14,916 bases of DNA from Bacillota bacterium. GTDB lineage: Bacteria > Bacillota > Proteinivoracia > UBA4975. The stretch lies in assembly GCA_012727415.1 (NCBI GenBank), contig JAAYHI010000055.1, positions 1-14,916 on the forward strand, given 5' to 3'. The translations under genes and the position numbers were made by a program. The notes beneath the pieces are model-generated. The model was not told where the DNA came from. It did not search any database and worked only from the letters and a program-made list of their open reading frames with translations. Numbering within the stretch: position 1 is the first letter of the stretch; each line of letters begins with the position of its first letter. Of this stretch, positions 1-8,179 are shown in pieces.

Positions 1-95
1 CCAAAGAAAACCTCTTCGCCCGCCATCTTGATGCAAAGCCAGATGCTGCTTTGCTGGCAGAACTGGATGATCTCTTTGGCGATATCGAGAGTTAA
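1..95 (+). CDS. ylxR: YlxR family RNA-binding protein, 3' end only
   Basis: This is the last 30 codons of a gene that starts before the window, read in the frame beginning at base 3 and stopping at TAA 93-95. The residues run KENLFARHLDAKPD, then a Leu/Glu-rich helix ending in DDLFGDIES. This fits the C-terminal helix of the YlxR (DUF448) family, small proteins of about 90 residues encoded between nusA and ylxQ. The N-terminal RTC-x-x-C part that would confirm the family is outside the window, so the call rests on the short tail and on position just before ylxQ and infB. YlxR proteins are thought to bind RNA, and some modulate RNase P or transcription; that role is family knowledge. The 3' end overlaps the likely start of ylxQ. 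Confidence 0.75.
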   Translation, partial: KENLFARHLDAKPDAALLAELDDLFGDIES

Positions 96-423
96 GCACC
101 TGTTGGGAATTGCGCAAAGGGGAGGCTTCATTGTCTCCGGCAGCAACTTGATTCTTCGGGAGGTGGCCCGGGGAAAGCACAAGGGCGTCGTGCTGGTAGC
201 TGCCGATGCTCGGACTCCAACGGGAGAGGATTTGATTTCTGCCTGCCGGGGAAAAGGCCACAGGGTTATCTCAGTTCCCCTGAGCAAGGTTGAATTAGGA
301 CTGGCTATTGGTAAAAGTCAGCGGGGCTATGTTATGATAAAAGATAAAGGAATAGCCAAACGGATTATCGCTTTACTTGAAGAAATGGAGGAGGGCGCCT
401 ATGACGAAGATGAGAATTTATGA
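67..423 (+). CDS. ylxQ: YlxQ, ribosomal protein L7Ae-family RNA-binding protein
   Basis: The protein is about 118 residues and matches the L7Ae/L30e/S12e/Gadd45 fold used by B. subtilis YlxQ, a kink-turn RNA binder. Visible family features are an LLGIAQRGG-x-x-VSG-x-N helix at the N-terminus, the strand VVLVAADA, and the C-terminal LGLAIGKSQRGYVMIKD followed by a helix that includes AKRIIALLEEME. In known YlxQ proteins the role is RNA binding, with no enzyme activity. The start is uncertain. ATG 67 gives MISLAISRVKHLLG and overlaps ylxR by 29 bases. TTG 76 is also possible, the frame stays open upstream to a TTG at 28, and none of these has a strong RBS, which suggests translation coupled to ylxR. 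The 3' end overlaps infB by 23 bases. Confidence 0.85.
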   Translation: MISLAISRVKHLLGIAQRGGFIVSGSNLILREVARGKHKGVVLVAADARTPTGEDLISACRGKGHRVISVPLSKVELGLAIGKSQRGYVMIKDKGIAKRIIALLEEMEEGAYDEDENL

Positions 424-2446
424 GTTGGCGCGGGAGCTGGAGTCAGACAGCAAGAATATAATCAAGATTGCATTGGATATGGGGTTTGATGTCAAAAACC
501 ACATGAGCAACCTGGATGCAGCACAGGTTGAAGCTGTGCGCAAAGCCTTGTCAAAGCCGCAGCCGGATAAGACAAAAAAGGCCAAGCCGCAGCCGGATAA
601 GGCCCAAAAGGCCAAGCCTCAGGCTGCTAAGGCCCCAGCCAGGCAAAAGGCTGATAAACCCCGGGAGGCAAAAGCCCGCAAAGAGCCTGCCGAAAAAAAA
701 CCTGTGCTGATCTCGGCTGCCGGACACACTGTGGCTGAATTGGAACAGCTGTTTGATATGCCTGTTACCCAAATAATGAAGGCCCTTATGTCCCTTGGCG
801 TGATGACTCACATCAATCAGCAGCTGGACTCAGATACGGTGGAGATCCTGGCAGCACAGTTGGGTATCCCCGTGGAGGTGGAAAAATCCGCCGAAGAGCT
901 AAAGGCTGAGCGTTTGGCAGCCATGAAGACATCCATGGCGGCAGATGCGGTGGAACGTCCCCCGGTGGTTACTGTAATGGGCCATGTCGACCACGGCAAG
1001 ACCTCGTTGCTGGATTACATTCGCAACGCCAATGTTACCGCCGGGGAGGCCGGGGGAATTACTCAACACATCGGCGCCTATCAGGTGGTTCACGACGGCA
1101 GGAAAATCGTGTTTCTGGATACTCCTGGCCACGAGGCATTTACCGCCATGCGGGCCCGGGGCACAAAGATCACCGATATCGCCATCTTAGTGGTGGCTGC
1201 GGACGAAGGCGTCATGCCCCAGACCGTTGAGGCTCTCAACCATGCTAAGGCAGCAGATGTGCCAATCATTGTCGCTGTCAATAAAATGGATAAGCCCGGT
1301 GCCAACCCGGAAAGGGTAAAACAGCAGTTGTCCAATCACGGCCTTGTGCCGGAAGAGTGGGGAGGGGACACAATTTTTGTCGAGGTGTCCGCTACTGCAG
1401 GCACTGGCATTGACACGCTGCTGGAAATGATTCTTCTCAGTGCTGAAATGATGGAATTAAAGGCATCCCCTGACCGCTTGGCAGAGGGCACTGTTATCGA
1501 AGCTAAAGTCGACAAGAGGCGGGGGCCGGTGGCTACCATCCTCATTCAGCAGGGAACATTGACTATTGGGGATCCAATTGTATGCGGCGCCGCCTTTGGG
1601 AAAGTCAGGGCGATGTTTGATGACAGGGGAAACAGGCTGGAAAGTGCCGGTCCCGCTGTGCCGGTGGAAGTCCTGGGCCTGTCTGATGTGCCCCCAGCCG
1701 GGGAAATTTTCCAGGCAGTGGCTGATGATAAGACGGCCCGCAGCGAGGCCGAGGGCTTTGGCCAGGAACAGAGTCAGACCAGCATGAGGAAGACCCGGGT
1801 GTCCCTGGAAGACATTTTTAAGCAGATGGAGGAATCCCAGGTTAAAGAGCTGAACCTCCTGTTAAAGAGCGATGTTCAGGGCACCAATGAGGCGATTAAG
1901 CAGTCCCTGAGCAAAATCAAAGTCGAGGACATAAAGGTAAACATCATCCATGACGGCGTTGGCGGCATCAACCAATCAGATGTAACCCTGGCCTCTGCTT
2001 CCGGGGCGGTTATCATTGGTTTTAATGTTCGCCCCGATGCCCAGGCCCAAAGGCTGGCGGAGGAAGAGAATGTTGAAATCCGGCTCTACCGGGTAATTTA
2101 CGATCTCATCGACGATGTCAAGCTGGCCCTCAAAGGCATGCTTGAACCTGAGTACAAGGAAAAAATTCTCGGCCGTGTCGAAGTGCGCAACACTTTCCGT
2201 CATTCCAAGGTGGGAACCATTGCCGGATGCTATGTCCTGGACGGCAAAGTTACCAACCGCGCTCTCGGCCGTCTGTTGCGAGACGGGGTCATCATCTATG
2301 AAGGCAAAATAGCCTCCCTCAAGCGCTTTAAAGACGATGTAAAAGAAGTCAACACCGGATATGAGTGCGGCATAATGCTGGAGAATTTCAATGACATCAA
2401 GGAAGGCGATGAGATAGAATTTTATGCCATGGTGGAGGAAAAATAG
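401..2446 (+). CDS. infB: translation initiation factor IF-2
   Basis: This GTPase places initiator fMet-tRNA on the 30S subunit and promotes 50S joining. The 681-residue protein shows an N-terminal IF2_N helix set (MRIYELARELESDSKNI), a Lys/Ala/Pro-rich linker at about residues 50-110 and a second IF2_N motif. The G domain has G1 GHVDHGKT (194-201), G2 GGITQHIGAY, G3 DTPGH (240-244) and G4 NKMD (294-297). Domains II to IV follow and include YRVIYDLIDDVK and a C-terminal beta barrel with the GRVEVRNTF region. B. subtilis IF-2 is a little longer at about 716 residues. I chose ATG 401 because GGAGGAGGG at 387-395 lies 5 bases upstream; an earlier in-frame ATG at 377 lies inside ylxQ and has no such site. 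The gene ends directly against rbfA. No ylxP gene intervenes, unlike in Bacillus. Confidence 0.98.
   Translation: MTKMRIYELARELESDSKNIIKIALDMGFDVKNHMSNLDAAQVEAVRKALSKPQPDKTKKAKPQPDKAQKAKPQAAKAPARQKADKPREAKARKEPAEKKPVLISAAGHTVAELEQLFDMPVTQIMKALMSLGVMTHINQQLDSDTVEILAAQLGIPVEVEKSAEELKAERLAAMKTSMAADAVERPPVVTVMGHVDHGKTSLLDYIRNANVTAGEAGGITQHIGAYQVVHDGRKIVFLDTPGHEAFTAMRARGTKITDIAILVVAADEGVMPQTVEALNHAKAADVPIIVAVNKMDKPGANPERVKQQLSNHGLVPEEWGGDTIFVEVSATAGTGIDTLLEMILLSAEMMELKASPDRLAEGTVIEAKVDKRRGPVATILIQQGTLTIGDPIVCGAAFGKVRAMFDDRGNRLESAGPAVPVEVLGLSDVPPAGEIFQAVADDKTARSEAEGFGQEQSQTSMRKTRVSLEDIFKQMEESQVKELNLLLKSDVQGTNEAIKQSLSKIKVEDIKVNIIHDGVGGINQSDVTLASASGAVIIGFNVRPDAQAQRLAEEENVEIRLYRVIYDLIDDVKLALKGMLEPEYKEKILGRVEVRNTFRHSKVGTIAGCYVLDGKVTNRALGRLLRDGVIIYEGKIASLKRFKDDVKEVNTGYECGIMLENFNDIKEGDEIEFYAMVEEK
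554..634 (+). repeat. 30-bp tandem repeat in the infB linker
   Basis: Two 30-base units at 554-583 and 584-613 differ at only four positions, and a third, degraded unit follows to about 634. Each unit encodes the decapeptide KPQPDK-x-x-KA, in frame in the charged flexible linker of IF-2. Such linkers vary in length between strains, and a 30-base unit keeps the frame when copies are gained or lost. Confidence 0.8.
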
Positions 2447-2812
2447 ATGGGTGGAACCAGAGCGCAAAAGATGGCTGAGGCCATCAAAGAAGAGGTCAGC
2501 GATATCATCGCCACCAAGCTCAAAGACCCCAGGGTAGGATTTACCACTGTTACTGCAGTGGAGACCAGCAAGGACCTGCATTATGTCACTGTTCATGTCA
2601 GCATCCTTGGCGATGAAAATCAGCAAAAGCAGACTATGGAAACTTTGCGCAATGCCGCCGGCTTTATGCGCACCGAACTGGGGTCGCGGATTCGCATTCG
2701 CCATGTGCCGGAACTGCGGTTCGCGCAAGACCGGGCACTGGAGCATCACGCCCGCATCGACGAGTTGCTTCGGGAAATTAAAGAAAGGGACAACTGCGGT
2801 GATGAAGAATAA
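2447..2812 (+). CDS. rbfA: 30S ribosome-binding factor A
   Basis: RbfA is a small KH-fold protein that binds immature 30S subunits near helix 1 of 16S rRNA and supports late maturation and cold adaptation. The 121-residue product has the family's opening RAQKMAEAIKEEVSDII, the KLKDPRVGFTTVTAVETSKD segment, the central VTVHVSILGDE strand, and the typical end LGSRIRIRHVPELRF followed by a helix. The length is normal. ATG 2447 follows the infB stop with no gap, and GGAGGA at 2434-2439 lies 7 bases upstream inside infB, so the two genes are co-translated. The 3' end overlaps the start of the next gene by 11 bases. Confidence 0.97.
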   Translation: MGGTRAQKMAEAIKEEVSDIIATKLKDPRVGFTTVTAVETSKDLHYVTVHVSILGDENQQKQTMETLRNAAGFMRTELGSRIRIRHVPELRFAQDRALEHHARIDELLREIKERDNCGDEE

Positions 2813-3761
2813 TGACCTTTCCCACATTCGCCAGGTGCTGCTGGGCGCAGAAGTTCCTGTCCTCATCCTTTCTCACCCTTCTCCCGACGGAGACAGCATT
2901 GGCTCGACCATTGGTGTCCACGGAATTCTTACTGCTGCAGGTGTTGAGGCAATTCCCGTGCTTCCGGAATTGCCTTCTGTTTTCAATTTTCTGACCACAG
3001 CTGTAACCATCCTTCAGCCCCCGGCAGATCTCAGGGGAAAAATTGCCCTGGTTTTGGATTGCGGCGACAGCAAGCGCTTGCCCCCGGGCCAGTCCCTGGA
3101 CGGAGCGTCCCTGGTAATCAACATCGACCACCATCTGCACAATGATTATTTTGGTAATCTCAATTATGTGGATCCCAGTGCTGCCGCCGTGGGCGAACTG
3201 GCATACAACCTCTTCCGGGACTGTCCCCAATTCTTTTCTCCCGCCGCTGCTGAGGCCCTGTATACTGCCCTGGTTACCGACACCGGCGGTTTTAGTTACA
3301 GCAATACCACTGCCTCGGCCCTGCTGGCGGCGGGAACCCTGGTTGAATGGGGGGCGCGTCCCCACTGGGTATACCGGCATCTTTATGAAAACAAATCCCA
3401 GGGATACTATGACTTTCTGGCGGAAGCCCTGGGCAGGATTGAGCTTCATTGCGCAGGTAAAGTCGCTGTGCTTCCGCTGGGCAGGGAGCTGCTGCGCCGG
3501 CATGATATTGGAGACTGGGAACTGGATAAGGTGAATGAGTATCCCCGCAGTCTTGCCGGGGTTGAGGTATCAATAGTTCTCAAAGAAACTGAGGAGGGAA
3601 CTAAGGCCAGTTTGCGTTCCAAGGGCTGGAATGTGGCTGCTGTTGCCGCCGCTTTTGGCGGTGGCGGCCACAATAATGCCGCCGGTGCCACCCTGGAAAT
3701 GAGCCTCGATGAGGCAAAGGGCAAGCTGCTTAAGTACCTGGAACAGGAGGAAGGGCTGTGA
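2802..3761 (+). CDS. nrnA: DHH-family nanoRNase / pAp phosphatase
   Basis: This is a DHH/DHHA1 phosphoesterase that degrades short RNA oligomers (2-5 nt) and can dephosphorylate 3'-phosphoadenosine 5'-phosphate. In the 319-residue product the metal-binding motifs are HPSPDGD (H25, D29, D31), DCGD (86-89), DHHLHN (D109, H110, H111) and DTGGF (D160). The C-terminal DHHA1 domain carries GGGGHNNAAG (286-295), the substrate-binding glycine loop. All key residues are present, so an active enzyme is expected. I give ATG 2802, but GTG 2799 directly before it has better spacing from the AAAGGGA at 2784-2790. A longer in-frame extension upstream lies inside rbfA and is not conserved. Position between rbfA and truB is common in Clostridia. 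The stop overlaps the truB start by 4 bases. Confidence 0.93.
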   Translation: MKNNDLSHIRQVLLGAEVPVLILSHPSPDGDSIGSTIGVHGILTAAGVEAIPVLPELPSVFNFLTTAVTILQPPADLRGKIALVLDCGDSKRLPPGQSLDGASLVINIDHHLHNDYFGNLNYVDPSAAAVGELAYNLFRDCPQFFSPAAAEALYTALVTDTGGFSYSNTTASALLAAGTLVEWGARPHWVYRHLYENKSQGYYDFLAEALGRIELHCAGKVAVLPLGRELLRRHDIGDWELDKVNEYPRSLAGVEVSIVLKETEEGTKASLRSKGWNVAAVAAAFGGGGHNNAAGATLEMSLDEAKGKLLKYLEQEEGL

Positions 3762-4633
3762 GCATTAATGCTTTCCTCCCGCTCAATAAACCCGCGGGTT
3801 TAAGTTCGCAGCAAGCAGTCTCCAAAGTAAAAAAGATAACCGGTGTTAAAAAGGCCGGGCATACAGGCACCCTGGATCCCATGGCCACAGGTTTGTTGTT
3901 GGTGGCCCTGGGCAAGGCAACCCGGCTGTGCCAATACTTTCTCGAAGGGGCAAAGGGATACCGGGCAGAGATTCGCTTTGGCGCCGCTACCGACACCGGC
4001 GACAGCGAGGGCGAAGTAATCGAAACCGCTTCAAACTTTCATTTCAGCCTGTCGGAAATTGCCGCCGTTTTATCCCGGTTCCAGGGTTGGATCCAGCAAA
4101 GGCCGCCTGCAGCTTCCGCCCTGAAGATTGGCGGCAAAAGGGCATATACTCTTTTCCGTCAGGGGGCAGCTCCGGAGATGCCCCTGCGCAAAGTGCAGAT
4201 TATCAGTCTTGAAAACCTTTTCCCCGGCGACATTTCGGATGCCAATCCAATTCTGACCGTCGATGTTCTCTGCAGCAAGGGTACATATATTCGCAGTCTG
4301 GCCCGGGATATAGGGGAGGCCCTTGGTTGTCCTGCCCATCTTGCCAGCCTCCAGCGCACCAGAATCTCCCATATCGACCTCAGCCAGGCTGCAACTTTCT
4401 CTGATTTGGAGGCGGACTTTACTCCCTGGCTGCTGGATATGGCGGTGGCAGTGGAGAACCTGCCAAAATTCCAGGTGGAGGACTGGGACCGCAAGGCCTT
4501 CCTGCAGGGGAGGAGCATTGCCGCCCTATCTTTGCCCGGGGAAGTCGCCGTGTTTTCAGGCGATCTCTTGTTGGGCATTGGTTACGCAAGCAATAATTTA
4601 ATCCGGCCTGTTAAGGTCCTGGTACAGGAGTAA
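3758..4633 (+). CDS. truB: tRNA pseudouridine(55) synthase
   Basis: TruB isomerises uridine 55 in the T-loop of tRNAs to pseudouridine. The 291-residue protein opens with LPLNKPAGLSSQQAV and carries the catalytic motif GHTGTLDPMATGLL, in which Asp40 is the nucleophile. The substrate-binding segment YRAEIRFGAATDTGD and the family motif KGTYIRSLARDIG follow. The C-terminal part (about 230-291) is a short PUA-like extension, typical of bacterial TruB. The start is GTG 3758, which overlaps the nrnA stop as GTGA, with a GGAGGAAGG site at 3746-3754 only 3 bases away, so coupled translation with nrnA is likely. Length and motifs are normal. Confidence 0.97.
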   Translation: MSINAFLPLNKPAGLSSQQAVSKVKKITGVKKAGHTGTLDPMATGLLLVALGKATRLCQYFLEGAKGYRAEIRFGAATDTGDSEGEVIETASNFHFSLSEIAAVLSRFQGWIQQRPPAASALKIGGKRAYTLFRQGAAPEMPLRKVQIISLENLFPGDISDANPILTVDVLCSKGTYIRSLARDIGEALGCPAHLASLQRTRISHIDLSQAATFSDLEADFTPWLLDMAVAVENLPKFQVEDWDRKAFLQGRSIAALSLPGEVAVFSGDLLLGIGYASNNLIRPVKVLVQE

Positions 4634-4638
4634 GAGCA

Positions 4639-5580
4639 GTGAAAATATTTCTGGATTACAAAAAGGTCCCCCGGGTCGGAACTGTAGTTGCCCTGGGCAA
4701 CTTCGACGGCTTTCACCTGGGACACCAGGAAATTGTAAAACAAACTGTCTGCCAAGCCCGCGCCATGGGTTTGCCGGCTTTGGTCATGACCTTTCACCCG
4801 CATCCCCGGCGTTTCTTTGGCGCGGACTTGCCCCTCATTACTCCCTTGGGGCAAAAGATGAGTCTGCTGAAAAAAGCCGGGATTGATATTGCCCTGGTTC
4901 AGCAATTTACCCAAGTCTTTGCTTCTGTATCCCCCCAATCATTTATAGAAGATATCCTGGCCGCTTCCCTGGGTTGCCGCCATATCGTTGTCGGATACGA
5001 TTACACCTTCGGCCGCGAAGGCTCCGGGCATACCAGTTTATTAGAGGAGCTCACCGCGGATTTGGGAATAGCCTGCGATATTATTCCCCCGGTCAAGTAT
5101 GGCAAGGATGTAATCAGCAGCTCTGCAATCCGCAAATTCCTGGCAGCAGGCAATATTGAGATGGCAGCCAAGTACATGGGCAGGCCCTTTATGGTCAGGG
5201 GGAGAATTGCACCGGGGGCAGGCCGCGGCAAATTCCTGGGCTTTCCCACCGCCAACATCTATCCCTTTACTGCCGCTGCGCTGCCTGCTTTCGGCGTGTA
5301 CCTGGTCCAGGTCTGCGTCCAGGGAAACCCTTACTGGGGCGTAGCCAATTTGGGCCGGCACCCCACTTTCCCCGGGGGACAGATATCCCTGGAAGTCCAT
5401 CTTTTGGACTTTCACAATGATGTATACGGCTCAACTATGTGTGTAAGCTTTGTTAAACGCCTGCGGCCTGAGCGCAAGTTCCCCGATGCCGACAGCCTTA
5501 AGAACCAGCTGGTCCAGGATGTTAAGCTGGCTAAAACTTTACTTGCCAATGACAATATGCTAAAATTACTAAGGATTTAA
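4639..5580 (+). CDS. ribF: bifunctional riboflavin kinase / FAD synthetase
   Basis: RibF phosphorylates riboflavin to FMN and adenylylates FMN to FAD. The 313-residue protein has the N-terminal nucleotidyltransferase domain with GNFDGFHLGH (20-29, the HxGH-type motif) and the conserved block DYTFGREGSG. The C-terminal kinase domain starts near residue 180 (GRPFMVRGRI) and has GRGKFLGFPTANIYP (195-209, with PTAN at 203-206), GVANLGRHPTF and LEVHLLDFHNDVYG. Length is close to the usual 310-320. GTG 4639 lies 5 bases after the truB stop with GGAG at 4627-4630. The gene follows truB as in B. subtilis (ribC). The 77 bases after it, before rpsO, hold no gene and no convincing terminator. Confidence 0.97.
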   Translation: MKIFLDYKKVPRVGTVVALGNFDGFHLGHQEIVKQTVCQARAMGLPALVMTFHPHPRRFFGADLPLITPLGQKMSLLKKAGIDIALVQQFTQVFASVSPQSFIEDILAASLGCRHIVVGYDYTFGREGSGHTSLLEELTADLGIACDIIPPVKYGKDVISSSAIRKFLAAGNIEMAAKYMGRPFMVRGRIAPGAGRGKFLGFPTANIYPFTAAALPAFGVYLVQVCVQGNPYWGVANLGRHPTFPGGQISLEVHLLDFHNDVYGSTMCVSFVKRLRPERKFPDADSLKNQLVQDVKLAKTLLANDNMLKLLRI

Positions 5581-5657
5581 CCATATGCTCTGATTACCGC
5601 TTACTCCGACGGTTTTCTGGGCTTGTGGCGTTTTCTAAAATAAAGGAGGTGAACTTC

Positions 5658-5927
5658 ATGACCATGACACGGGAACAAAAGGAAGAAATTATTGGACAGT
5701 TTAAGGTGCATGACACCGATACCGGTTCAGCGGAAGTCCAGATTGCCTTGTTGACCAACAGGATCAACCACCTGACCGAGCACCTTAAGATTCATAAGAA
5801 TGACCACCATTCCCGGAGAGGGCTCATGAAAATGGTCGGCCGCCGGCGCAGATTGCTTGATTATCTCAAGAAAGTTGACATTAACCGCTACCGGTCCATT
5901 TTGGAAAAACTCAATTTACGTAAGTAA
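5658..5927 (+). CDS. rpsO: 30S ribosomal protein S15
   Basis: S15 is a primary 16S rRNA binder at the helix 20-22 junction and contacts the 50S subunit. The 89-residue product is the standard length and shows the four-helix pattern: REQKEEIIGQFKVHDTDTGS, AEVQIALLTNRINHLTEHLK, KNDHHSRRGLMKMVGRRRRL, then the closing LDYLKKVDINRYRSI helix. The DTGS-x-E and HHSRRGL motifs are invariant in the family. ATG 5658 has a near-perfect Shine-Dalgarno AAAGGAGGTGA at 5642-5652; in-frame codons upstream are non-conserved. In many bacteria S15 represses its own mRNA through a leader structure, but I see no clear leader fold in the 77 bases upstream. A hairpin terminator follows immediately. Confidence 0.98.
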   Translation: MTMTREQKEEIIGQFKVHDTDTGSAEVQIALLTNRINHLTEHLKIHKNDHHSRRGLMKMVGRRRRLLDYLKKVDINRYRSILEKLNLRK

Positions 5928-5951
5928 AAGCGGGGATTCCCGCTTTTATTT
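5926..5951 (+). terminator. hairpin between rpsO and pnp (terminator or attenuator)
   Basis: A perfect 9-bp inverted repeat is present: AAAAGCGGG at 5926-5934, loop GATT, and CCCGCTTTT at 5939-5947, whose 3' arm supplies the U-run before ATTTAAAT. The upstream arm begins within the rpsO stop codon. As pnp has no obvious promoter in the remaining 25 bases, some read-through is probably required, making this a partial terminator or a processing hairpin. Confidence 0.85.
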
Positions 5952-5976
5952 AAATAAGTACGAAAGGAGGAGTTGT

Positions 5977-8097
5977 ATGGAATACACTTATAACATGTCC
6001 GGGAGAGATTTTACCGTCGAAGTCGATAAGTTTGCCAAGCAGGCCAACGGTTCAGTCTTGGTGCGCTACGGTGACACAGTGCTGTTGGTTACTGCCACTG
6101 CCTCCAAGGAACCAAGGGAAGGGATCGATTTTTTCCCGCTTACAGTTGACTATGAAGAGCGCATGTACTCTGTGGGCAAGATCCCCGGGGGTTTTATCAA
6201 ACGGGAGGGTCGCCCTACTGAAAAAGCTATCCTGGCAGCAAGACTTACCGACAGGCCGCTGCGCCCTTTGTTTCCCAAAGGGTTTCGCAATGCCGTCCAT
6301 ATCGTTTCCACAGTGATGTCCATGGATCAGGATAATCCACCGGAGATTGCCAGCATTAACGGGGCTTCCATTGCCCTTTCCATCTCCGATATTCCCTTTG
6401 CAGGGCCTGTGGCTGCTGTGATGATAGGGTATGTAGATGGGCAGTTGGTAGTTAACCCCGACATGGAACAGCGGGATAAAAGCGATTTACACCTGACTGT
6501 TGCCGGAACCAGTGACGCCATTATGATGGTGGAATCAGGCGCCAATGAGGTCAGTCAGGAAGTTATAATTGACGCCTTGCTCCTGGCCCATGAAGAAATC
6601 AAAGCTTTAGTTGCTTTCCAGGAGGGCATTGTCAGGGAAATTGGCCGGGAAAAGATGGAGGTCAATATTACCCCCGTGCCCGGAGAAATGCTTGAGGAGG
6701 TCAGGGACTTCGCCGCCGCCGGTATTGAAGAGGCTCTGACAATTGTCGACAAGCTGGAGCGGGAGGCCAGGATTGACGAAATCATGGCCAGTTGGCTGGC
6801 GAAGTTTGAAGAGACACCTGAAACTGCACTCCTTGGCAAAGAAGCCTTTAACACCCTGTTGCGCGACATGGTGAGGTCGAGGATCCTCGACCACGATCAG
6901 CGCCCCGATGGCCGCAAACATAATGAAATCCGGCCCATTACCTGTGAGGTGGGTCTGCTTCCCCGCATTCACGGCTCAGCCCTTTTCACCCGGGGACAGA
7001 CGCAGGTTCTTAGCGCGTGTACTTTGGGCGTTCCCAGCGATGTGCAGATTCTCGATGGCTTGACTTTGGAAGAATCTAAGCGCTTCATGCATCACTACAA
7101 TTTTCCGCCCTATTCCGTTGGCGAGCCTGGCTTTATTCGGGGGCCGGGGCGCAGGGAAATAGGGCACGGCGCATTGGCTGAACGTGCCCTTGTCGGTATG
7201 GTTCCGCCCGAGGAAGAATTCCCCTATACCATCCGCCTGGTTTCAGAAGTCCTGGAGTCTAACGGGTCCTCTTCCATGGGAAGTGTCTGCGCTGCATCCA
7301 TGGCTTTGATGGATGCAGGGGTTCCTGTCCGGGCTGCTGTCGGCGGAATTGCCATGGGGCTCATCAAAGAAGAAGACCGCTATGCCATTCTAACCGATAT
7401 CCAGGGTATGGAAGACTTTCTCGGTGACATGGACTTTAAAGTAGCGGGAACACGCAAGGGCATTACTGCTTTGCAGATGGACATCAAGGTTCACGGCTTA
7501 AACAGGGAAATCCTCACCAAGGCTTTAGACCAGGCAGTGGCTGGTTATAATTACGTCCTGGACAAAATGGAGGAGGCAATTTCCCGTCCCCGTCCCGATC
7601 TTTCACCCTATGCCCCGCGCATCGTCGTTCTAAAAATACCTGTAGACAAAATCCGGGAAGTCATCGGTCCCGGCGGCAAGATGGTTAATAAAATCATCGA
7701 TGAAACCGGCGTTAAAATTGACATTGAAGATGATGGCACCATTTACATTGCTTCACCAGACAGCGATGCATCTGCCAGGGCCAGGAAAATTATTGAGGAC
7801 CTTGTGCGGGAAGTGGAAGTGGGAGAAGTCTACATGGGCACAGTCGTTCGCGTAGAGAGCTATGGTGCCTTTGTCGAACTCCTGCCCGGCAAAGACGGCC
7901 TGGTCCACATTTCCCAGCTGGATCGCAAACGGGTTAACAAAACAGAAGATGTCGTCAAAGTTGGCGATACCATTGAGGTCAAGGTTATCGGAATTGATGA
8001 AAAAGGGCGCGTGAAATTATCCCACAAGGCTTTACTGCCCCCGGAGCCTGAAGACAACACCCCTGAAGAACATCACCCCCGGAGAAGACCGAGGTAA
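5977..8097 (+). CDS. pnp: polyribonucleotide nucleotidyltransferase (PNPase)
   Basis: PNPase is a trimeric phosphorolytic 3'-to-5' exoribonuclease central to mRNA decay. The 706-residue protein has a first RNase PH domain (GRDFTVEVDKFAKQANGSVL onward), an all-helical linker, and a second, catalytic RNase PH domain with GPGRREIGHG (389-398) and VSEVLESNGSSSMGS. Next come a KH domain at about 556-612 with GPGG (564-567) and an S1 domain at about 616-690 containing GTVVRVESYGAFVEL and GLVHISQL. Length equals the usual 700-710. ATG 5977 has AAAGGAGG at 5963-5970, 6 bases upstream; the frame extends further back but only across the rpsO terminator hairpin. The gene is followed by its own strong terminator. 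Confidence 0.98.
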   Translation: MEYTYNMSGRDFTVEVDKFAKQANGSVLVRYGDTVLLVTATASKEPREGIDFFPLTVDYEERMYSVGKIPGGFIKREGRPTEKAILAARLTDRPLRPLFPKGFRNAVHIVSTVMSMDQDNPPEIASINGASIALSISDIPFAGPVAAVMIGYVDGQLVVNPDMEQRDKSDLHLTVAGTSDAIMMVESGANEVSQEVIIDALLLAHEEIKALVAFQEGIVREIGREKMEVNITPVPGEMLEEVRDFAAAGIEEALTIVDKLEREARIDEIMASWLAKFEETPETALLGKEAFNTLLRDMVRSRILDHDQRPDGRKHNEIRPITCEVGLLPRIHGSALFTRGQTQVLSACTLGVPSDVQILDGLTLEESKRFMHHYNFPPYSVGEPGFIRGPGRREIGHGALAERALVGMVPPEEEFPYTIRLVSEVLESNGSSSMGSVCAASMALMDAGVPVRAAVGGIAMGLIKEEDRYAILTDIQGMEDFLGDMDFKVAGTRKGITALQMDIKVHGLNREILTKALDQAVAGYNYVLDKMEEAISRPRPDLSPYAPRIVVLKIPVDKIREVIGPGGKMVNKIIDETGVKIDIEDDGTIYIASPDSDASARARKIIEDLVREVEVGEVYMGTVVRVESYGAFVELLPGKDGLVHISQLDRKRVNKTEDVVKVGDTIEVKVIGIDEKGRVKLSHKALLPPEPEDNTPEEHHPRRRPR

Positions 8098-8131
8098 AAA
8101 GAGCATCTGAAAAGGATGCTTTTTTATTTTT
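8096..8131 (+). terminator. intrinsic terminator after pnp
   Basis: The stem AGCATC (8102-8107) pairs with GATGCT (8115-8120) around a 7-base loop. It extends outward through a G-T pair and A-T pairs between the A-run at 8096-8100 and the T-run that starts at 8121. The T-rich tail TTTTTATTTTT gives a classic Rho-independent signal at the end of the infB-pnp supercluster. Confidence 0.92.
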
Positions 8132-8179
8132 GTCATACTTCCATAATTGCGGGGGTAAAGATAAATGGGAGGGGGAGCA

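Noticed and set aside
1976..2866. A 296-codon open frame on the minus strand opposite infB and rbfA
   Set aside because: It lies antisense to two well-conserved genes, has no RBS and no recognisable protein pattern; it is a codon-bias shadow.
2778..3503. A 241-codon minus-strand open frame opposite nrnA
   Set aside because: Antisense to a gene with all DHH motifs; low-complexity composition and no supporting signals.
5613..5641. Possible sigma-A promoter before rpsO (TAAAAT at 5636-5641)
   Set aside because: The -35 at the right distance (TTTTCT) is poor and the -10 runs into the RBS, leaving no room for a leader.
8119..8147. Promoter for ylxY with CATAAT at 8142-8147
   Set aside because: The matching -35 region is just the T-run of the pnp terminator and no sporulation sigma consensus fits with proper spacing.
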